Origin: Brachypodium distachyon | Taxonomy: Eukaryota > Streptophyta > Magnoliopsida > Poales > Poaceae | Assembly (NCBI RefSeq): GCF_000005505.3 | Contig: NC_016133.3 | Span: 38,963,237 to 39,027,236, forward strand | DNA: 64,000 nucleotides | Direction: 5' to 3' | Shown here: positions 34,201-45,760 of the stretch, in pieces | Position numbering within the stretch: position 1 is the stretch's first letter | Layout of the letters: the number at the start of each line of letters is the position of its first letter | Notes under the pieces: model-generated | The model's input: the letters and a program-made list of their open reading frames with translations, nothing else | Told to the model about the DNA's origin: nothing | The model's database searches: none | Translations under genes and position numbers: made by a program

Positions 34201-36124
34201 GATATCATGACAAACAAGGAGTAGCTAGGTAGGTGGTAGTGGTATCGATCCAGTAATTAAGTAGGTGGATCACATCGTTGAGGTAGGTAAGGACGGATAT
34301 ACTGTAACAGTGAGCTAAATAGCTAATATGAGTGGTCAAACAGTTCACCATCCACAGATAGCTAGTTGGCCTCCCCTCAGCCGGCTTCAGGTGAACAAAC
34401 CAGCTCCCTGCAGATGACTCTGCTACGTACGTACCTTGAGCTACCTACACAAGCTAGGGACACACACATAAACACAAGGCTAGTCAGACCTCAAGTCCAA
34501 ACCAACACATATTGGTGAGAACATCACATCAAGCTAGAGATATTGTCAGAGTGTTGTGAGAGCTACTCTAGCTATCTGTCCCCAACTGAAAAACTATTCG
34601 TGTGCGCAGTACTTACGTAGTGCTACGTAAAACTGATATATGCAGCAGTTGTGCATATGTAGCTGTCGAGGGAAGGAGTAGGTGAGATAAACTGATGGAC
34701 ATATATTCCCCTGCAAGCTAGCCACAGCCTCGTGGCCTCTTCTGCTAGGATTTTAGCAGAATCTACATCAGCGACTTGCCGTCCGTGGGGTTTGCACTCG
34801 ACGGGTAGCTGTCCGCACGGTAGAAATGCGTTAACATCAGACTAAGGAAGAAGAAGAAGAAGAAGAAAGCTGCGTGTGAGATACTGTAACGGCGAAATCC
34901 CAGATGGCATTTGTCCAGTCTATTTTGCGCTCCCTGGCTGGTATCACTTTGACCAGTTCGTGTACGGCTGATATGGAAGTGTGATCGGTCACCTATGCAT
35001 GTGGAAACCGCTCCGAGGTCACCTAGTTTTCCTTGAGCAGTGACATATGCAGTAAACCCTTTATAACTTGCTTGGATTGGAGGAGAGTTTTGGTACTTAG
35101 TTGAGCTACGTACCAAAGCTCCCTGATAAAAGTAGAGTACCTCTCACCCAAACAACCCATTAGTCTCAGCGCAGTTGGCCCTTCGAGTATGAGTTGTACT
35201 GAATTTACTAGGTCCTAGTAAACGTGTTGGACTGCTAAGGCTGACTATTAAACGTCAAGCTGCAATCGTGAGAAAGCAGAGCAACATCGCAAGCAATCAT
35301 TTCTGGCAAGTATGGAGAAATTGCACACCATATGCTCCTGCATTTCAATCAAAAGATGGAGAAAGAGGAAGACTGATTCAAAGATAGGAAAATGCCAATT
35401 TACCATACTTTGTTGTATTGTTTGTTGGTGTCCACAACTGGAACGCGGAGAATATTCAATCGACTTCCTGTGTGTCTTCCGTCGTTATAGCGGACAACTG
35501 ACCCGTCTGTTTATACCTTTCATCGGAGTATCTGGGCCTGAAATTTGTCTCGTGTTTAGTCAAGGTTATTGTGAGGTTCATGTGACACCTCTCGTTTCAA
35601 AGATACTCCTACCTCGTAGAACGCATTGTTGTCCTTTGATGTCGCACTCTTTACCAAACATGCCCTTGATGAGAACCACATGCATCTAGCAAATGCTGTC
35701 ACCAGTCCTACATTATGTCAAATGAAGGGATCTCAGCTTTCTTCCCAAGTGACTCCTCATGTTTACACTTGAAGTAAAGGTTTCTTCTACTAAAAGATCT
35801 CAGGATAACACAAACCAATGTAGTAGTTTCAATAGGTGGTTCTTTTCAATGAGGAAACTGTTACTGACATTCTGACAATATGTTTCATTCGGTGGTGTCA
35901 TCAGGTGCTCTGACGAGATAAACCCAAGGAAGCAACCATACAAGATGTCGAACCAGAAGCTCCGGGACCTCGGGCTCGAGTTCCGGCCAGTGAGCCAGTC
36001 GCTTTATGAGACAGTGAAGAGCCTCCAGGAGAAGGGCCATCTGCCTGTGCTCAGCGAGCAGACGGAGGCGGACAAGGAAGTCCCCGCCGAGGAGTTGCAG
36101 GGTGGCGTAACCATCCGAGCATGA
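31277..36124 (+). CDS. CCR: Cinnamoyl-CoA reductase
   Basis: Five exons, 31277-31445, 31555-31709, 31868-32056, 33409-33761 and 35905-36124, give 361 residues. CCR reduces feruloyl- and other hydroxycinnamoyl-CoA esters to aldehydes with NADPH, the committed step to monolignols, in the cytosol. Residues 28-35 (TGAGGYIA) are the NADP-binding glycine motif, TSSIGAV holds the catalytic Ser, and N172-K178 (NWYCYGK) is the CCR signature with the YxxxK pair Y174/K178. This signature separates it from dihydroflavonol reductases. The N-terminus is Ala/Gly-rich, as in grass CCRs. Exon and intron phases are consistent throughout. Intron 2 holds a MITE; introns 3 and 4 are 1.35 and 2.14 kb. An AC element and TATA precede it, consistent with MYB-controlled lignin expression. 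Confidence 0.96.
31742..31801. mobile_element. Minimal Stowaway MITE in CCR intron 2
   Basis: Sixty bp: CTCTCTCCGTTCCATATTAA at the left and GATATGGAGCGGAGGGAG at the right, with TA at both flanks (31740-31741, 31802-31803). The intron is only 158 bp, so the MITE is over a third of it. Confidence 0.88.
34844..34867. repeat. (GAA)n microsatellite in CCR intron 4
   Basis: About seven consecutive GAA/AGA triplets. Confidence 0.85.
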
Positions 36125-36384
36125 GGGGAAGAAGAAATCACCAAGAAACAGCAAGCGATGGACGTCCAATCTAAGTCATGTAATACCGTGTCTTTTCATG
36201 TGAACCAAAAGTGACCGAATAAATATAGAAACGGTTGCTAATGTTCAGAAGTGGATTTTGTGCTATCTGCACGAAAATTGGTTGCAAGTCTGCCCGCATC
36301 CTCATACACAATTACACGGAGAAATTAGAGAAGTAGCATTAGGTTATAAAATAAATGGTCTGCTCTACTTTTGCTGATGCACGA
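36125..36384 (+). other. CCR 3' flank
   Basis: 3' UTR of CCR, with an AATAAATATAG stretch near 36219 as a possible poly(A) signal. Confidence 0.45.
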
Positions 36385-37219
36385 ACAACTTTATAAAACA
36401 TGATCGTGACAGTATAATCATAATACGGTAAAGGATCATCACAATTGGCAAGAGATGATGACAGTTGGCAGATAACAGGATCATGGAATTAAAGGAAGTG
36501 GCAAAAGAGCACTTGATAAAGAGACTGAAACTGTTAAACATAAGAGTTGGTGATAAAGCAATGCATCTGGAGTGCAACATAACACCACCCCTGACTTTTT
36601 TGAACTTAAGTAATGAGGTCAGTGAAGAACAAGCAAATCTTCAAGACTCGATTAGAATCAACAATGGTACGAAATGGAGAGGTGGCCCCTCTTTATCAAG
36701 AGAGACAACGGTAAATCTTACCCGGCTGAACCCAACACAATACATGGCAAGTTGGCGACAAAATGTCGTCATCTAATCTGGTCCAGAATAGACACAACAC
36801 ACTATAAGAGATAATGGGATATACATGGAACACAGCATATGAGATGCCAACCTCTTACAGAGGAATATAAAATCATGTGATGTTAATTATATATGTATTA
36901 ACTAATAAAATGGGAACAAAAGCCATGCTGGAAGATCAGATGATCCCTCAAACAACAACCGCTACATATGCAAGCACTACTGCCATGCCCTCCTTTTTTA
37001 GGTGAATATGATATGGTGAATGCGAATTAACAGAAGGCCACAAAAGGCTCCAAACAGCACAGGCATGCCCAAAGAATCTCCTATCAAGATCCAATGAAGA
37101 CTAAGATGGAACTTTGATATGTCATAAAGTGGTCAATTTATAAATCGCAATGTATGTCCATAAAGATGCCGAGGAAACCCCAAAATGGCAAAATGACCAG
37201 TCTTTTGATAAATTAAGTA

Positions 37220-37332
37220 CTCCCTCCGATCCTAAATTGTTGTCGAAATATTACATGTATCTAGACGCCTTTTAAGAATAGATACATCCATATTTGGGCA
37301 AATTTGAGTCAAGAATTTAGGATCAGAGGGAG
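37220..37332. mobile_element. Stowaway MITE, intact
   Basis: CTCCCTCCGATCCTAAATTG to CAAGAATTTAGGATCAGAGG-GAG with TA on both sides (37218-37219, 37333-37334). It is the best reference copy for the inner nested MITE at 16013/24891. Confidence 0.92.
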
Positions 37333-37454
37333 TAGCTCGTTAGATAAATGTAAAATGTACACTGAGTACTTCAGTTCAGAATTTGCTCCAGTATACACAC
37401 AAAAATCAATTGCACAAAGCCTCTAACACAATGACCGAAAGGAAAAAGGTACTA

Positions 37455-37564
37455 CCTCCGTTCCATAATTCTTGTCGAAATATTACATGTATCTAGACAT
37501 TTTTTACGAATAGATACATCTATTTTTGAACAAATTTGAGACAAGAATTATGGAAGAGAGGGAG
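37455..37564. mobile_element. Stowaway MITE, intact
   Basis: CCTCCGTTCCATAATTCTTG at the left, CAAGAATTATGGAAGAGAGG at the right, TA at both flanks. It belongs to a subfamily related to those at 3930 and 47431. Confidence 0.9.
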
Positions 37565-39125
37565 TACTAATGTTTTTAAACAGCTTATATAAAAAGCCAT
37601 AAGTTAAAAACGAGTTGACTGAACTTATCACAGTTCATGTTTGGTAGCCTTGTTGTGTCAAAATTCCTGCTAAGTTTCTGATGCAAGAGCAGCTTTATAA
37701 ACACTAGCTTGCACCCTTACTTGAGTATGCAAGTATAATCACAACACTGTACAAGATACTCACAACTTGCATGAAACAATGACAGTTCACATTCAAAAGG
37801 ATCACAAGTTTAAGTTCAAGCAACAAGGTCAAGTGATAAATAAAAAGGAACAGGCACAGCAAACATCACTTAATAAAGAGGCTAAAACTGTAAAGCAAGA
37901 GTTTGTGAAAAAGAAAGAGCAGTATAAAGCAAGAAATCTGAAGTGAGAGGATGAGGTGTGATATTAAACACAGTGGTACCACATCATTCTCATAAGACAC
38001 CAACAAACCTTACCCACCTAACCCCAGACAGAATGTGATAACAACATGTCATCATCAAGCCTGGTCCAGCGTCAACACATACCGACCTTAAGAGATTAAC
38101 ACAGATGCCAACCTAGATCATGGTCCTAGGTATGACATAAAAAATGGCAGAAAACTTAGACCAAATTGAACCAAGTATTTTTTTTAACTGTGAAAGTCAA
38201 GACTTTTTTCAAAAACTGAGCATTAATCTTCATGCTGCAAACATAGCTTAAGCTTAAATCTATAGCAGGTTCTAAACTCAGGCTCAATTCCCTCCACATA
38301 TCTTATCTTTAATCACTTTTACTCAAGGAAATTTGATTAAATTTTCATAAGGATCACAAAATATCTCTATGAAAGCTTGATATCTGCATCTCATATTATT
38401 GCTGTTTCGCTAAACTATTTGAAGACCCATTCGGTTAGTCCAGTCCCATTTTCTTATCTTCTAAATCTACCGGCACCTCCCATCCCAGATTTTTTTTAGG
38501 TGAATATGATGCGGTAAATGACACTATGACATTGAAATTACTTCAAGATAACAGATAAGACAACCATTATTAAAACAGTGCACATGACACTTTATGCTGA
38601 TCAAGTCACGGAGAAACCCATTCATATAACTGCTTGAATACAAGAAACTTTTTTAATCTCTGTCTAGCAAAGTTTAAAAGGTTTAGTCCTGACATTCTAC
38701 TTATTATATATTCTTCTCTACTTATTTGGTGATGTATGGGGACAAATAGCGCTCACAATTATTGCATACGCATTTTAAATCCAATATACATCTACTTGTA
38801 GCGACAAACATTTACTCTTTGCAGATCAATACATAAATTATTATGTTTACCTATATGGTTATCCCCACGTAAAAAGGTGATTATCTATAAATATGTTAAA
38901 TGGATGCAAAGAAAAACAATCATCCAATTCTGACAAAACCACACACAAAACTACCTAGAGAAAGGTCCAAAGGAGACCCAAAGAAAACTCAGACTGCTAA
39001 ATCTTTTAAAGACTCGCATGGCAAAATTAACAAAAGGTCATAGGGAGCCCCAATTAGTCCAGATATGCTCAAATTATCTCCTCACAAGGTTCACTGAAGA
39101 TGAAGGTTAGAACTTTGATGGGTCA

Positions 39126-40187
39126 AGTGTTTCATTTGCAATTTTGCAAATCTGTACAAAGAACCAGATACAACACCCCCAAAAAGCTTTGATCCATTGA
39201 ATAGCTAGCTAGAAGCAGCTACAGAGGTAAAATCTACATTGACTCACTGAGTTTTTCAGTTACAAGTAGAGTGGTAATTAGATGGTCATTTCATTTCACA
39301 TATGCGCGCACCACACACACACACACACTCAATAAGAAACAATATCTTTCACCTATAGTTTATTTGTAAAGGTTAGTTACTGAGGTATCAGTTCAGCAAT
39401 ACTGAAACTGGGATGAACCAACCATGCACTCCATATAGTAATAATGCAGTCACTGATAATTTACCTACTGATACAACCAGAATCTAGACGTCACACTTAG
39501 GATGTTGGAATCCACAACTTGCAGGTTCATATTATGGAGAACTAAAAAATATCAATTAATAATGTTATGGACGTGGATGATGAGCCATCAGAGTTCATAA
39601 TATTCTAATCAAACAGTTTCCACTTTTCAAATAAGATGATAAAGAAAGAAGAACTAGGAGAATATTACATTGGAGAAGGAAATTAGCTCTAGCATCCAAA
39701 AGCCGCATAAATAGGAAAATGCCATCATTTGTCGGTGACACATTGGGTGGTATTTCCATTTCTATGTTCTTAGCGATGGTACTGTTGAGGAACCAAGTGT
39801 TGGAAACTTGCTATTATGGTACTCTAAATGGCACATGCGTATCTAGCAGAAGAATTGTTCACTCCAAAATAACATTTCGCATCTTAACTTTCATCCATCA
39901 GGAAAAAATGAAATGACAGAAGGTTCTGTAAGGATTATGAACAGTAGTGCAACGAAGATCTCCACTAAGGATAACCACAGTACTACAACAACGATCCTGA
40001 TTGCAGTAAATGCAGAGAAAAGTTCCTTCCATCCATTCACAATTCCTTGAACATGCTACACGCTACACAACACATAAGCATCCGTCTCAACAGTACTGAC
40101 TCAGAAACCAATGACATCGCAGCCAGATACCGACGTAACGATCCTAGTCAGTACGGCACCAAGAGCAGAACCAACAGCAGAGCTGAC
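39126..40187. other. Intergenic, 3' side of COA6-like gene
   Basis: AT-rich, with a (CA)n microsatellite at about 39306-39328. The last 150 bp should be the COA6-like 3' UTR. No other gene seen. Confidence 0.45.
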
Positions 40188-40717
40188 CTATTGCTTGAAC
40201 GTGTAGGGCTGGGGCAGCGCCATGGGGCCCCGGCGGTCGTCGTCGCCGTCAAGCAGCCTCTGCACGCGCTTCTTGGCGCAGTGCTGGCGGTCGAAGTGCT
40301 TCACCTGGCAAAGAAAGCGAACCCAAGAGTTACACGGAGACAAGCAAAGACGGATTAATCGACGGGGTTTGGTTGGCTGCGAAGGGTGATTACCCAGGAG
40401 GGGCGGCAGCTGTTGACGTACTGGGCGCGGGACTTCTTGCAGTCGGCGGGGTAAAGGAGCCCCATGGTGGCGATCTCGGTGGGCTTCTTGTCCGCGTGCT
40501 TCTCCACGCACGCGTAGAAGGCGTCTCGGGCCTTTGGGGAATCGAAGCGCCCGCGTCAGTAACGGAGAGGGAGAGGAAGGAAGGAGGCGGGTGCGGGAGA
40601 AGAGTTCGTGGCTGGTAGTACCTTGTAGCAGGATTCGCGGCCCTTGGAGAGGACGTCGGCCATGATGGTTCCGGCGTCGTGGTGGTCGTCGGAGTCGGAG
40701 TTGGGGGCGGTGGACAT
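40188..40717 (-). CDS. COA6: COA6-like cytochrome c oxidase assembly factor (CX9C-CX10C)
   Basis: Three minus-strand exons, 40622-40717, 40394-40531 and 40188-40304, all phase 0, give 116 residues. C30/C40 form a CX9C and C63/C74 a CX10C motif, the arrangement of COA6 and COX6B-type twin-cysteine proteins of the intermembrane space, where COA6 helps deliver copper to COX2. The segment PSWVKHFDRQHCAKK after the second motif matches the COA6 pattern (PxxWxxYFDKRR-like). The acidic N-terminus (NSDSDDHHD) and C-terminal tail are not diagnostic. No mitochondrial presequence is expected, as import is by the disulfide relay. Conserved neighbours are not apparent. COX6B is the main alternative. Confidence 0.88.
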
Positions 40718-42228
40718 CACATCGGCGTGTGGGGGTGGGGGATTTTGTTTGCCGAGGTTCCCTTGGGGCAGGGGAAAGGCAGTTGGTGGGCCGGGCGCAG
40801 ACTAGGCAGGTTGTTCCGGCCCAATACGGGACGTGAGAACTGGGCCTGTTCTACAATGACGACGCAGTTTCTTTTGGATTCCAAACCGCGAACATGGGCT
40901 CGTCTGTTTTTCTACTCTCTTCTGTTTCCACGTTGCAGTCGGAATTAGCGTAGTGACAGGTCTGGATTCCAAACCGCTCCTGAATGAACCTACGCAAAGA
41001 CTAATCCCACGCCAGGCATTCCTCCCACCTCTCGTCAGCGTGGTTCAACGGCTGAACTCTCCTGTGTGGTTCGTTTTCTATTTCAATCATGCATGTTGAT
41101 TTGTCTTGTAATGTTGCGGCACATCTTTTAGCTCATTCTGTTTTTATATTTTGTACATTGGATTGTATTTGGAAGACTGTTTGTAATAATGTTTCTAATC
41201 AATATGTGTTGTATTTTGCTAAATAAAAGTACATCTTGAAAAGTCAGAACTGAAACATCTCCCGGTTCCGCTTAAACAAAAGAAACATTGCCGAGTAAAA
41301 AGAAAAACAGGCAAGAATAACCAGAAAAAACCCAAACCGCCATCTCTGAACAATTCTTCCTTTGTCTCTGACAGCTGATCTGTCATTGAGAAATGAGAAA
41401 AAGGACGGATCAACGCGTGTTATTTTACTCACCACACAATTGTTACATTTGTGTTCTTGGTGGTAACATTTAGAAGAATAGTGTCCTGTCATCAGCTTGT
41501 TTAATTTGGCATAGACGTCATGACCTATTTTATGAAGTCAGTGATTCTTGTGGCTTGTTCATGATTTTTAACCTTTCCCTTATCGATTCACCCAGAGCAG
41601 TGGTTTCATGGCTTGTCTTGTGAAGGGTGTGTACACGGTCATGGTGTGTCAACAATTTTAGGTTCCACTTTCTAAGGTGGACGCCTCATCCAGCTTTTTA
41701 AAAATTATGAGGTTACTTAATTAGTCCAGCTTGTCTGATCATGATACTCTGCCATTTTGTCACTTGACACATGAATGAATGTCAACATGCGAATGATGAA
41801 TCTATAGACGTTTACTTCAAAGTATTGTCATGGAATTTTCAATTTTATCGAGCAGTTCAGGATTCTGTCACTCTCCCATGTGTGGGTTTGATTAGATCTT
41901 TACCCGCACTTTTTTCTTTTATTTATTTTTCTCCGCTATCCTTTTTCCTAAAGGTGAAAATGTTATTGTTTTAGCAAGAAACATTTTTGCATTTGGAATA
42001 ATACGCATCTCTTATATATGTAACTTACTATAGTAAGTAGATCAAGATTCTTGATCTACGATGGCGCATGTTGCCGCATCTGCCAATTTCGACAATACAA
42101 TGATAGGAAAAACACTAATATCTAGGGAAATGGAGGAGAGTTAAATTTGCATGAAGTTAATTTGTTAGTAATGTAAGAAATAGTAAATGTTTATTACTTT
42201 TTGTGAGAGGAAAGCACGATAAAGTAGT
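40718..42228. other. Intergenic, no gene seen
   Basis: Short GC-rich COA6 promoter side, then AT-rich sequence. 41080-41230 ends AAATAAAAGTA and resembles a LINE 3' tail, but no coding part was found. Confidence 0.4.
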
Positions 42229-42420
42229 CACTGCTACGAAATACACCACCAGTGACGGTTCAAAATTGAGATCAGTGACGGTGGACCAACCCGCCACTGG
42301 TGCTCTAGACCTCCACTGGCGGGTACCGGATCTGCCACTGATGATATCTATCAGCGCCAGTGGCGGGTCGAGCCACCGCCATTGGCGGTACGAGGGAACG
42401 TACCGGCCACCGTTGGTTGG
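42229..42420. mobile_element. CACTA-like terminal fragment
   Basis: CACTGCTACGAAAT is close to the CACTA terminal consensus. It is followed by direct and inverted copies of a CCAGTGACGG / CCGCCACTGG motif, the subterminal repeat style of CACTA elements. No matching opposite end was found, so this is a remnant or solo end. Confidence 0.5.
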
Positions 42421-44480
42421 AGGGCACGGTTTAGTTTTGATGGTTTTCATTTAATTAAAGTAGAAAAACTAGAGCAATTGTATATTTACCGTATGGCGTT
42501 TATATAGGGTACAACGGAAAATCTTGAAGTACAAGTCAAAGATAATCAAATCATGTGGTATCATACGTCTCGATCCTTGACTGCCGATCAGATGGAGTAA
42601 AACAATACTACTGTGGACCGCAAGGCAAGCTAGCAGAGTCTCAACGATTTTTGATTCTTCACATGCATAGAGACAATAGTGAAATAGCACCTGTTGAATC
42701 AATCACAAGAGGACAGCTCCTAATTGTGTGCATGTCATTTCATGTACACGGATATGCCTATACACGCCGTCGCTATATATACAAAGTAAACTTCAATTAT
42801 GATCAATACAGTTCGTCAACAAATACAGTTTAGGTTTGGAAATCAAACTAGAGGCAGCAATACTTATTATATTGCTCTCAACATGATAAAATTGGCAGTC
42901 AAAACTATTTATACAGTAATATATATGCAGTTATACGAGTGAAAATAAAAACAACGGTCAGCTCTGCCGTTAATATTTTGAATCAAGAATGTACAAAGTT
43001 CTTCACTGCATGCATGATCATAATGGAGTTGTCAGATACATAGATGCATGCTTGATACAGTGGCTCACCAAACATACACGTTCATATCTAGGGACCAACG
43101 AAAGGGGAAACGTGCATCAATGCAGTTCATGCATTCAGAGTTTCATCTCCACATGTCCAGACGTTGGCAACACGTGCCCACAAACATGTTAAGAAATTTT
43201 TTGCCGGTTCAGACAGGGTATATGGATAACTTAACTCAAGGGAGACATGTCCGCATGCCGATTCACTGCAGCACAATTTTAGGATGCATAACCTCCCGAT
43301 TGATTAAAGTATTAAGCAAGCTGATTAATATTGGAAAAGGTTTGGAGATCCAACAAACTGAACTGAGAGTTTGAGCAGTACGTCGTGCAATATATTTGAG
43401 AGGTGCAATGAGTATTATTTTTGTCTGAAAATCAAAATATGAAAAATGAATGAACCACAACAAAATAAGAGAGTATGCACGTCTAAACCTTCGGCGATAT
43501 TTCGCATAATAGCATAGAATTATGTCAACATATATATAAGAAGATTAGCAGGATGAAAATTATGTGTATATATTTATTTATTTTCCCGTTGACCATGCAG
43601 CAGGCTGTTCAAGAAAGTGTGAAAATAGTTTTTACCAAAGCATGTGTTCTGCTATTACATCCAATATTATAAAAAAAAAATGCACTCCAAACCTATAGTA
43701 GTGGTGATCCATGCATCTACTCCTCTCTCTGAAATTAATGTAGGAGGTAGTGTACGCACTAGTATACATCATCCTCAAAACTAATTATATATTTTTGCGG
43801 CAAAGCACTAATTATAATTAAATTGGCCTAAATCCAGATTAGGGACCACTATATACATAAAACTTAAATCAGTATGAACACATAAATGACGGGATTGTGT
43901 AACTATATTATGAAAAAAAAATAGGAGAAGATTTCATGCCACAAAATTAAATGTTTTTAATATCATAGCCATAAACCTAGAAAAAATATCAATTTCCATG
44001 CAGACATGGGGATATATCACGACAGCTGCCCTCCAAAATAAGACCATGTAACCAAAATAACCAAATAATTAAACTTTATATTCTCAATATAATAATAATA
44101 ATAAAACTTTACAATATTAAACTTCGGAATTCTAACAATATAGCTAGTTCTTTTTTTTCTTTTTAGTACTATGCTAGTTCACGGTTCGATCGGTATGATT
44201 AAACGGATCAACTAAGATATATATTTCCAGGGAAATTACAAAGACATAAATTAAGAGCATATATAACGGAATCTGGTTTGAAAACAAGATATCTGCTTCA
44301 TCATTTCAACAAGAAACGGTGCAGAACTAGCTAATCAAGAATTGAAAGCTCAAGAGATTGGCATCTCCCGGTAGCAGTACACAGTTATTTCAGACGCACG
44401 CGCGCTCTGATCACTTAATTCCGCAGCACTGGATGATACACATCGTGGTTAGCAATAGAACAATGGAGAGGACATACAAG
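42421..44480. other. AT-rich intergenic, no gene seen
   Basis: Low-complexity AT-rich sequence with homopolymer runs and an AATAATAAT tract near 44090. No open frame or repeat boundary recognised. Its right part may be transcribed as the end of the MIR156 primary transcript. Confidence 0.4.
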
Positions 44481-45429
44481 GACGACATACGAGATCTACA
44501 AATTAAGTAGGTGTACAGGGCAGACGTAGATGAGTGTTACCAGATCTGGAAGGCAATCGCACTGACGCTCCTTTCCTCTTGTGGGCACGCAGATCTTACC
44601 CCCCTCCAGGCACCGACACTGCCATGGCTGTCCTGTCCCCCCAGCCACACATGAGATCATAGTACGAACACGGAGAGAGGGTAAAACGAAGGGCAAAAAA
44701 CTGCAGATCCCGGGAGTACGGAGCTCGCATACTAGAGTAGATCGGCCGGCCGGGAGAGTACTAGCTACTGCTCCACTACTGCAGATTTGTTATACGAGCC
44801 CGGCCGTCTCTCGATCGAGCATGCATCTGGAAAGGCGCGCGGCTAGCCTCTATAGCTTGCAGGCTTGCAGCGAGATCGACGACGCGGCCGCCGTATTAAT
44901 CAATTCATCACGCGCGCGGGCGAGCCTCTCTTGATCCTTCCCCCGAGGCTCTCTCCCAGCCCCTTGGGAAACTGAGACAAGACTGGCCTGCCTGCACAAA
45001 GGGAAAGAGAGAGCAAAAGAAGGGAGAATCCATATCCATCAACGAGCGAGCATGCGTGCAGGAGTAGAGTGGAGTAGAATAGTCGTAGTAGCAGGCGAGC
45101 GATGTACCTTGCTCCAAAACAGGGGTCCAATCATCCTCTCTCTTCCTCGATCCGTGCGTCCATGGAAGGGGCCGGGGCACGTACAAGATAAGGACAAGGT
45201 CCCGCGCTCGCACGCCCGATCTTATCTCGTCACTGCGCGCGCCGCCCCCTGCAGCTTAGCCTGTGCCAGGTTTATCTCATCGATCGCTGGAACCACACAC
45301 ACACAAAAAGTTAATAAGGCTGCTAGCTCCTGTACATGGCTCTTGTGCAAGAAAGAGATAGGGACACAACAGGAGCAGATAATATAGTCCGTGTGGCAGG
45401 GAGGAGGCTGGCGGGCTAGCCGTGTGTGC
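44481..45429 (-). other. Likely downstream part of the MIR156 transcript
   Basis: Noncoding. Possible minus-strand donor sites (CAAG^GTACATCG near 45110; CTG^GTAACACTC near 44536) suggest a spliced primary transcript, but this cannot be confirmed. Short GC-rich frames here have no domains. Confidence 0.35.
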
Positions 45430-45582
45430 GAGAGGTGACAGAGAGAGAAGTGAGCACGCAGCAGCAGCAGCATCATTCGTTTTCGTGTATGCCATGCCAT
45501 GGCCGGCCATGCCCGGCCGTGTCCGCCGCCGAAGGAATAGATGCAGTCTGGCCGCTGTGTGCTCACTCTCTTCTGTCACCCA
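45430..45582 (-). ncRNA. MIR156: MIR156 precursor hairpin
   Basis: On the minus strand 45578-45559 reads TGACAGAAGAGAGTGAGCAC, the exact canonical miR156. The other arm (plus 45434-45455, minus GCTCACTTCTCTCTCTGTCA) is the expected star strand with a 2-nt bulge. The two arms are separated by a loop of about 103 nt with a GC-rich stretch and a CTG repeat. miR156 targets SPL transcripts and controls juvenile phase, tillering and panicle architecture in grasses. It is not clear from the window which numbered family member this is. A TATA on the minus strand lies about 175 bp upstream. Confidence 0.96.
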
Positions 45583-45752
45583 TAGCCTTGCCACACCTGC
45601 CACAACACCCCCATCACAAAAACAAACTCAACCATTAGAACCACGGGATCTCTGCCGGAGCGGAGGAAGAAGATCAGAGGCGGCTCTCAGATCTGTATGT
45701 CACTGGGATCTGCTTGGTGGTGTGGAGTGGCTATGGCCGGGTGCGTACCGCA

Positions 45753-45759
45753 TTATATA
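45753..45759 (-). promoter_or_regulatory. TATA box of pri-MIR156
   Basis: Minus strand CTATATAATG, followed by a likely start near 45725. This puts the mature arm roughly 150 nt into the transcript, a typical plant pri-miRNA layout. Confidence 0.6.
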
Positions 45760-45760
45760 G

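Larger units (their letters stand above)
36385..39125. repeat. Ancient direct duplication of noncoding sequence
   Basis: Copy 1 (about 36385-37135) and copy 2 (about 37713-39125) share colinear blocks: TATAATCATAATACGGTA against TATAATCACAACACTGTA; AATCTTACCCGGCTGAACCC against AACCTTACCCACCTAACCCC; TTAGGTGAATATGATATGGT against TTAGGTGAATATGATGCGGT; and a shared AGAACTTTGATGG-like end. Copy 2 has an extra ~490 bp near 38525-39017. No coding potential; origin unknown. Confidence 0.65.

Noticed and set aside
31277..36124. Dihydroflavonol reductase
   Set aside because: The NWYCYGK signature is specific to CCR.
44581..45130. Small protein genes downstream of MIR156
   Set aside because: Frames on both strands with low complexity; more likely noncoding pri-miRNA sequence.
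45422..45760. 112-residue open frame over the MIR156 hairpin
   Set aside because: It lies on the strand opposite the miRNA and has no domain.
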